From Solicoccozyma terricola (lineage: Eukaryota > Basidiomycota > Tremellomycetes > Filobasidiales > Piskurozymaceae), in assembly GCA_001600875.1 (NCBI GenBank), contig BCLD01000012.1, positions 618,287-682,286 on the forward strand: a stretch of DNA of 64,000 bases. The letters are read 5' to 3'. The notes under the pieces were generated by a model. That model was not told where the DNA came from. It ran no database searches and saw only the letters and a program-made list of their open reading frames with translations. Positions 57,741 to 64,000 of this stretch are shown here, in pieces. Numbering within the stretch: position 1 is the stretch's first letter; each line of letters begins with the position of its first letter. The translations under genes were made by a program, and so were the position numbers.

Positions 57741-58587
57741 TATAAATGAAGAGAGATCGAGGTGGGGGTTGGGAGATAAGTCCCTTGGTTTTTGGGGGGG
57801 GGGGGGGGGTGGAAAGGAAGATGGAAATCCCTCGATCGATTGATGGTTAGAGATGGGGAACTCCCGGTCCGAACCCCTTTGGTGTGAGTTATCCCGTTTC
57901 CCTTTTTGAATTTCCCGGGCCTTGTCGATACGGATTTTCTTAACCCAAACCCCTCTGTGTTCGAACGTTCAGTTCAAACTTGACCTTCGGGGTTTCGTTA
58001 TGTTGTATCTGCCTCTCTCTTTCTCTGAAAGAGTTTAAAAAACCCGTTCCTCTGACTCTTTTTTTCTTCCTTTGAAACTGTTTTGATTTTCCCTCTCCGA
58101 ACCGGTTGGTTGACACCCCCCCTGGCCGGCGTCTTCTCTTCTACGAGATGAGAAGGGGATTGAGTTTTTTTGGGTGTGTTCCTAGATGGGCTTGGGATAG
58201 TGACGTGATGGGGGAGGAGGGGGAGAGGGAGGGAGAGGGGGTGAGTGATAACGTGCTTTTGGAGAAAGCGATTGAAATGGTTGTGCAACGAGGTGGAGAG
58301 GGGGGAAGGGGGGGGAGGGTGATTGTGCGTGTTCGATGTGAGGATGTTTGAGTGTATGTGGTTGACTGTTGACTGTTGGCTGTGCCAGTGACTGTGCCGG
58401 AGACTGTCCCACTGATCCACTGTCCCACTATCCCACTGACTATCCAGCTGTCCTCTGCTAATTACCAACTACTCGATCTTCCTATTGTCCTCCTCCCCGC
58501 CCCGATGGCGTGATCCACCCCCGCGGCCCCCGTGGGAAACACCCCGGGGTTCTTTACATTATATCGCATATTACATAATCACCCACT
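57741..58587. promoter_or_regulatory. bZIP gene upstream region and ARA2 3' region
   Basis: 847 bp with no gene. It contains a G16 run (57794-57809, C on the bZIP coding strand), a purine-rich GGGGGAGGG region near 58205-58315, and short TGACTG/CCCACTG repeats near 58360-58450. Confidence 0.5.
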
Positions 58588-58790
58588 CTACAATCCACTC
58601 TTCCAACTATAATCCTTCATCCCAGAACCAACATACATATTCTCCACACCCAATTCAACAACACGCATTCGTTCATCTTCTTCAGTAGGGGTTGGTAATG
58701 TAGCTTGAACGTAATGATGTACCGCTGAGTGTACCTGTGTGTGTTTCGTCGTAAAACAAAATGGCGGGTCGCCGTCAGCGTCTCCCAACT

Positions 58791-58825
<35 letters not shown>

Positions 58826-60344
58826 CCCCCCCTCGCTTCCAAACCCTCACCTGCTCAAGATTAGAACATCCAACAACAACAGGAGCTCTCATTTTCTCCC
58901 CTCCCCTCCCTATCAAATCCCTCATTCCAAACCTCACAGCTACATCCTCCAATTTAAACCCCCGTCCCTTAACATATTCTTTAACATTTTCAGTCGTTTC
59001 AACCAATTCATTCACTTCAAGTGCAGGATGCCAAGAAGCCATTCCATTCATAGTTAACATTCCCATATTTAATGGTGAAGCATTAGCTATATGTGAAACT
59101 CCAGCGGAATGGAAATGAGGGAGGTACGTTGATAATGAGGTGTTTTGAAGGTTTTGATGAGAGTATGTTTGGATGATATCGATTGGAGTACCATGGTGAG
59201 ATGCGAGGTTTGTAAGTCGAAGGAGGGTTGGAAGTGGTAATCCTGTGTTTGGACCGGGTTGGGGTGTGGGGGGGGGGGTTCATAATCAGTCGTTGGCTTC
59301 GCGAGGGTGAAGCACGAGACGAGACACCACAATGGTTGTTGTACCTACCACTTATTCCAAACATTCGAATCTTGCCTTCTTCTTTCAACAACTTCAACGT
59401 CCTCAAAGCATTCAACAACTTTAAATCACCATCACCCCATATCTTACCCTTATCCTCTTCTGCTAATCCGTATTCTTTGGCTATTTGGCGGTTGGTAAAA
59501 GCTAGAGTGTGATTACCAGCTGGAATTGGGAGTGATGATGTGAATTCTACATCGTGGATGTCTGTTGTTTGAAATGAAAAACGACACCGTCGTATCAGGT
59601 GCATGTCATTCCCCTCACGATTGACCCCCGGCGGCGATAACACGGCGACAACATCAATGACTCACAAACTACATCCAAATAATCCGTTTCAAACCTTTTC
59701 AAACTCCTTTCTATCGATTTCTTAACCATATTTTCATCTAAAATATGATCTTTAATAGATGGTCCGTATTTCCCACATTTGGTTATTATTTTATATGATT
59801 CTCTTGGGAATTCGGAACGTAAGGCGGATAGAGCACGACCGAGTATGAGTTCAGAGGGATGATATGATGGTGCTGTTGGGGTGCCGCCGGGGGGAAGTTG
59901 ACGAACATGAGCTGGCTAGAGCGGGGTCGTGGAGTTTCTGGAAATACGTAGAAAAAGAAACCGGTCCAATAACACGCACATGTATCAAACGCTTTAATTC
60001 CATATCTCAATGCTAATCTTGTAACTCGAAGCGGCATATCACTACGCATCGTCGCTTCAGATACGTAAATCTGGGAGAAAGGTGCACATCCTAAGAAAAG
60101 AGGAGGGAATCCGTCGGATAGTGGCTGTGTGGGGGGGGGGGGGGGGGTGGGAGATCGGGGAAGTGAAGGTATCAGGGAAAACATGGGTGCTATGATTCTA
60201 CTCGAGAAGAAGAAAGAAAAAAAGAATTCAACCTACCTCGAGCGGTGGACATCGAGGTTTATCATCCACCTCATCAGGACAATGTTGGATGTCGAATTCT
60301 GGCCATGGATCTTCATGTTCAGTAGGTAAAGGTGTAGGCGCCAT
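58588..60344 (-). CDS. ARA2: Aldo-keto reductase, D-arabinose 1-dehydrogenase (Ara2) type
   Basis: NAD(P)-dependent oxidoreductase; yeast Ara2 oxidises D-arabinose for D-erythroascorbate synthesis. It starts MAPTPLPTEHEDPWPEF at 60344. Exons give FPPLFLGCAPFSQIYVSEA, RVTRLALRYGIKAFDT (catalytic Asp region), SELILGRALSALRSEFPRES and YKIITKCGKYG (catalytic Lys). Next come SLKRFETDYLDV, DIHDVEFTS, LKLLKEEGKIRMFGISG, HGTPIDIIQTYSHQNLQN and GVSHIANASPLNMGMLTMNG. The closing part has APVVVGCSNLEQV and ends at 58588. Catalytic order D, K, H fits the family. The two introns with long homopolymers are C17 (60131-60147, before a 3' splice site) and G32 on the coding strand (58792-58823). Confidence 0.88.
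58792..58823. repeat. C32 run in an ARA2 intron
   Basis: A run of 32 C bases on the plus strand. On the coding strand it is a G run within the intron that follows the exon ending APVVVGCSNLEQ. Confidence 0.92.
60131..60147. repeat. G17 run in an ARA2 intron
   Basis: C17 on the coding strand, followed by ACACAG and the exon starting PLSDGFPPLF, so it is the pyrimidine tract of that 3' splice site. Confidence 0.9.
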
Positions 60345-60726
60345 TGATGATTCCCTTATCTTCCTGATGCGAGAGATGGTCTGGTAGATTACGATGACGG
60401 TTCTCTTGCGATTGTTGAGTGATGTGTGATGTTATGAGCATGAGACGGATGGATGAGCTGGATGGTTGGAATGTACGCCCACGTGGTAGCCACGGTCCGG
60501 CAACTGCGATAACCAATCCAGCACATGTACTGAGACTCAGAAAGTGCATGTCAAAACAGCACTGGAATGACAACCTCGTCCTCATCCTCATCCTCGTCCT
60601 CGTCCTCATTCTCGTCAAATGTGGTCTAGACACGCCTAATCATCTTGGGACACATATCAATTACCTAGAAACGCCAGGAACCCTCACCCCACCCCTTTCT
60701 CCGGACTCTCTTTCAACGGGTTCACC
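60345..60726. promoter_or_regulatory. Bidirectional promoter ARA2 / LRR gene
   Basis: 382 bp between diverging starts. It contains a tandem (CCTCAT/CCTCGT)n stretch at about 60575-60615. No gene seen. Confidence 0.5.
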
Positions 60727-63246
60727 ATGAACAATCCTCCTCGTCCTCCTCCGCTCGACGGACATTCTTATCTCGTCAAGCTGCTCAAATTCCTATCTGC
60801 GAATCGTGTTCGTCTCGCCCAACCACCACATGTCGCTCATTCTACCGGACCTGGTAATGTATGGCAACAGAGTTATACATTGTTGACTTTAGGATTAGAT
60901 CCTAGCTCGAGTAGTTTGAGTTGGAATTTAGCTGTCCCGCTTACACTCGGATTCGGTGGTGGTGGAAAGGAAGGGAAATCAGATGGGAAGAAACCATCTG
61001 CAACTACGGGATCGAGTCAGAGTGTTAAACCGTTAACACTTCGTCTACCACCCGATCGTCTTCTCTTCCTCCTGTTATTATTCCAATCATCACCATCCCC
61101 ATCCCTCTCTCAATCACCCAACATCGGTCCATTAGATATACCTGTCCCTCCTGGTGTTCATATCACATCATCAGCCAAGGACGGAGAAGAAGAAGGCGAT
61201 GTGAAGAGTGTGAGAAGTTGGGTGGGAAGTTTGAGAAGCGTTGGTTTAGGGAATTGGGGAGGTAGTTCTGGGAGAGAAAGTGGGAAGGCAGGAAGTGGAT
61301 GGGGTTGGTTTGGCGGGAAAAAAGAGGTGATGGATGATGGTGAGTCAAAGTCGTTGTCTCCCCACATCCAGATTGACACCTGACATCCAATCGACAACTG
61401 CTTTCAGACGCAAGACTACGAGCCATCTACGCCGCTTTCACTATCCTCCCATCTCTAATCATCCACCCACCATCACCTTCCGACCCATTAATCAAGGATC
61501 TTGTAGATGAATCCGCGTACACTTCATCAGGTGGAATAGATATTCGAGTTCCATTGAATGTTTTCAGAGGATTGTGGTCGTGAGTCTTTCTTAAATCTTC
61601 GTTGAAGCGAGCGAGCGAGCGGACGAGCAGACCGACCGACGCTGATCAGGGCGACACGTCGCGATTTGGGTAGATTGGAACTCGAGGGATACGATCCTAG
61701 AGGCGTATGGATACCTCCGCATCCAGGACTGAAGAGTTTGACCGTTCGAGATGTACAGAATGGCGAAGATTGGTTGGAAGAATTACTTGGGTTGAAACCT
61801 GAGGAGATCTCCAACAAAAATAACGACGAAGACGACGATCGCAACAACGACGACGACGACGATACCAGTGTACACGAGATTGAACCTCGTTTTCCGAATC
61901 TACGACACCTCGCATTAACTGCCACATCATTATTCTCCTTACCAACCCTCCCGTGTCCATGTTTAACCCACTTGGATCTCTCAAACAACCTTCTGAATGC
62001 GATACCACCTTCACTTTCCTCAATACATACTCTACAAACGTTGAATTTGTCGAATAACATGATTGAATCGGTCAGGGGTGCGAATCTCATTCTAGGACAA
62101 GTACATGTTTTGAATTTGAGGAATAATCGGATAGATTGTTTATCGGGCTTGGAGAGGGTGTTAGGATTGGAACGGATCGATCTGAGGAAGAATAGGTTGA
62201 GGGAGAGTGCAGAGGTTGGGAGGTTGGCGTTATTACCTCTTCTTAAAGAGATATGGGTCGGTTCAGGGAATGAATTCATCGATCTTGAAGAGGATTGGAG
62301 ATTCAAAGTGTTTGTTGCGTTTGCAGAGGAAGGTAGGGAGGTGGAAATAGATGGATATGGAATGAGTTGGGGGGAACAAAGAGGTGTGGAAGCGGAGATG
62401 ACAAGAAGAGGGAGGAGAAGTACTTCGAGAATGAGGGAAAGGAATACGACACTGCAGAATTATTCGCCGTCACAACATTCGCATGGAGAAAGAATACCTA
62501 CTGCTCCTTCTCAGGTATCTGCAAGAGGTAAATCCTCGACGACTGCAACACCACCAGGAGTTGTTACGTCGCGATCGACCGGTGTTGGGAAAGAATCACG
62601 GACAAACTCTATACTTAGTGCTGGTCCAAAGGAGAAACGGAGAAGACAACGGATTGTTGATCTCGATGGGAGTATCAAGCATGTGGGATCGGAGTCTGAG
62701 GACGGAGTCGAGAGGTCAAGTGGAGAGGTGATTAGACGGTCAACGAGAGCGTTAGGGAAGATGCCGGTTGTGGGTGCTGAACAGAGAGCCGGCGCGGTCG
62801 CAGAGGAAAGTAATGGGAATGGGGACGGCAACAACGACGGGAAGCCTTCGGTGCGCTCAAGGGAGGAAGGAGTCGTTGGATCAACATACAAAGGCTCGGT
62901 ATCACGATCAGGAACCAAGGATGCTTCTCGACTTCGTACAGCTACATCAAACGAGACTCGCCAAGCCTCAGACCCAACGGGCGAAGATCTGCGGGCGAAG
63001 ATGGAGGCTTTGAAACTCGAGGTTGGAGATTCATGGTTGAAGGTGTTGACTGGACAAGCAAAGAATGCGAGTCAGATAGCAGGAAATGGAGATGTTGAGA
63101 GGAATGCGAGCACGAGTCCGAGGAATGGTATCGAGGCCGAGGAACAGCCGTCGATGCCGTCGACCGCTGTGGTACAGATAGTTCCCAGCGGCAAGGGCAA
63201 AAAGAAGAAGAAGAAGAAGGCAGCAGCTAGTGCACAGATTGAATGA
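60727..63246 (+). CDS. Leucine-rich-repeat protein, function unknown
   Basis: Exons 60727-61339, 61408-61579 and 61650-63246 give 793 residues. The N-terminus (GHSYLVKLLKFLSANRVRLA) is conserved-looking and followed by a Ser/Gly-rich loop. From about residue 300 come leucine-rich repeats of the SDS22 type: PNLRHLALTATSLFSLP, CLTHLDLSNNLLNAIPP, LQTLNLSNNMIESVRGANL, VHVLNLRNNRIDCLSGLERV and LERIDLRKNRLRESAE. These end with a cap containing LLKEIWVGSGNEF and EEDWRFKVFVAFAEE. The C-terminal third is Ser/Arg/Glu-rich and ends in a Lys run (GKGKKKKKKKAA). The layout resembles fungal relatives of STK11IP/LIP1 and nischarin-type LRR scaffolds, but I cannot name it. LRRs suggest a protein-binding role. 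Confidence 0.85.
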
Positions 63247-63414
63247 TGGATGATTACACGTTGTAGATGTTATGACGAGGATATCAGCTGATTGCGGGGA
63301 AGCGACGCGTAAATGGACGAGTGGCGGGGAGTGCAACCGGCCAGTCGTGACGGGCATAGATCCAGGCAACCATCCATCGACCAAACACTCCATACTATCA
63401 CCACCACCCTACAC

Positions 63415-64000
63415 ATGTCGACATCCGCAGACCACCATACCATCGCAGACTCTGCCATGTCACTCCTCGCTCAGAAAGCCCAAGCTGCACTCAACATCGT
63501 CGGTGACGGACTGCAATCAGCCGGCCAGATGTTGAGTGAGCATGGAGCCCATGGAACCGATCACGTCGTCAAAGGTTCAAAGTCGAGCAAAGAAGTCATG
63601 GCTATGGAGCATGAGGTGAGGGATTTGGATGATCGGGGGATCGTGGAGAACGCACCTTGCATGGGGGTGTCACTCTGCTGTTTCTGACATCTGACAAAGT
63701 GACGATGAATATCTCATCCAAGTTGACCATCTTTGCTCATGCTACAGTACTCGGCTCACAATTACCATCCTCTCCCGGTGTAAGTGATCCTTTCCTTTTG
63801 GGAGGCCAGGAAGCTGGGGGGGTCCTCCGACGAAAGCTCATCCGACGTTTCTGTTCTCAGCGTCTTCGCGAGCGCAAAGGGAGCCAAGTGAGATTTGGGG
63901 TTTTCTGCTACATTCCGTGCTTTGAAGCTGACGTGGATATGGATTTCTTTTCAGAGTATGGGATCCAGAGGGTGTTGAATACATCGACATGTTATCTGCC
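63415..64000 (+). CDS. CAR2: Ornithine aminotransferase (5' part; 3' end outside window)
   Basis: PLP-dependent enzyme that converts ornithine and 2-oxoglutarate to glutamate semialdehyde and glutamate in arginine catabolism. I chose the ATG at 63415 (MSTSADHHTIADSAMS); the frame is open to an upstream ATG at 63313. Exons then give MEHE, YSAHNYHPLPV (32-nt exon at about 63748), VFASAKGAK (27-nt exon at about 63861) and VWDPEGVEYIDMLSA at the window edge. These match the family's N-terminal block exactly. The first about 65 residues are not conserved in other OATs. They might include a targeting sequence or be a lineage-specific extension. The PLP lysine lies outside the window. Confidence 0.9.

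Noticed and set aside
1..64000. CRISPR arrays, insertion sequences, transposase or reverse-transcriptase genes
   Set aside because: No spaced direct-repeat array and no such protein motif is visible; the repeats present are homopolymers and short tandem repeats.

Overview
The window looks like nuclear DNA of a basidiomycete yeast or fungus, most likely a tremellomycete (the group of Cryptococcus and Kwoniella). The evidence is dense protein-coding genes cut by many short introns (mostly about 50-90 nt, donors GTGAGT or GTAAGT), and gene products whose family features fit that group: a Cir1-type iron regulator, a Cys3-type sulfur bZIP factor, a GDP-mannose transporter and a two-membrane-segment bestrophin-like channel. 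There are no operons, phages, CRISPR arrays or recognisable transposons, and I found no convincing tRNA or rRNA gene. Products were assigned by reading translated exons; no database search was possible.

Layout. 1-2433 (-): a disordered-plus-Ras-like GTPase protein, cut by the window start. 3150-5988 (-): oxysterol-binding protein. 6898-9478 (+): bestrophin-like channel. 9652-11576 (-): HIRIP3/CHZ-like histone chaperone. 11791-12369 (+): small membrane protein. 12535-14815 (-): Rvs167-type BAR-SH3 protein. 15804-18053 (+): GDP-mannose transporter. 18584-19852 (+): ribosomal protein L11. 20184-23884 (+): splicing factor SYF1. 23993-27876 (-): Cir1-like GATA factor, followed by a 3.8-kb gene-poor, homopolymer-rich upstream region. 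31720-35316 (+): BAR-PH-ArfGAP protein. 35400-37667 (-): cytosolic Phe-tRNA synthetase alpha. 37945-40334 (+): SAGA subunit Ada3/Ngg1. 40581-43356 (+): Gbp2-like three-RRM SR protein. 43817-48644 (-): a large, otherwise unrecognised protein whose architecture resembles the meiotic axis proteins Red1/SYCP2. 49681-51010 (+): ribosomal protein L4. 51329-53012 (+): COG0523/ZNG1-type zinc-chaperone GTPase. 53260-55381 (-): t6A dehydratase TCD. 55636-57740 (-): Cys3-like bZIP. 58588-60344 (-): Ara2-like aldo-keto reductase. 60727-63246 (+): LRR protein. 63415->64000 (+): ornithine aminotransferase, cut by the window end.

The genes form an ordinary chromosome segment, not a functional cluster. Several sit head-to-head and probably share promoters (HIRIP3-like/small membrane protein, FRS2/NGG1, ARA2/LRR). 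Two nutrient regulators, for iron and sulfur, lie about 28 kb apart.

The most notable observations are these. (1) The ZNG1-type gene contains 6-nt and 5-nt micro-exons, and these encode part of its Walker A loop and of its CxCC metal motif. (2) The 43.8-48.6 kb gene is a candidate Red1/SYCP2-type meiotic axis protein. (3) Pure C or G runs of 13-32 nt, and one of 94 nt, occur repeatedly in introns and flanks but not in exons; several C runs on the coding strand act as the pyrimidine tract of a 3' splice site. (4) A 524-nt intron in the SR-protein gene may be regulatory.
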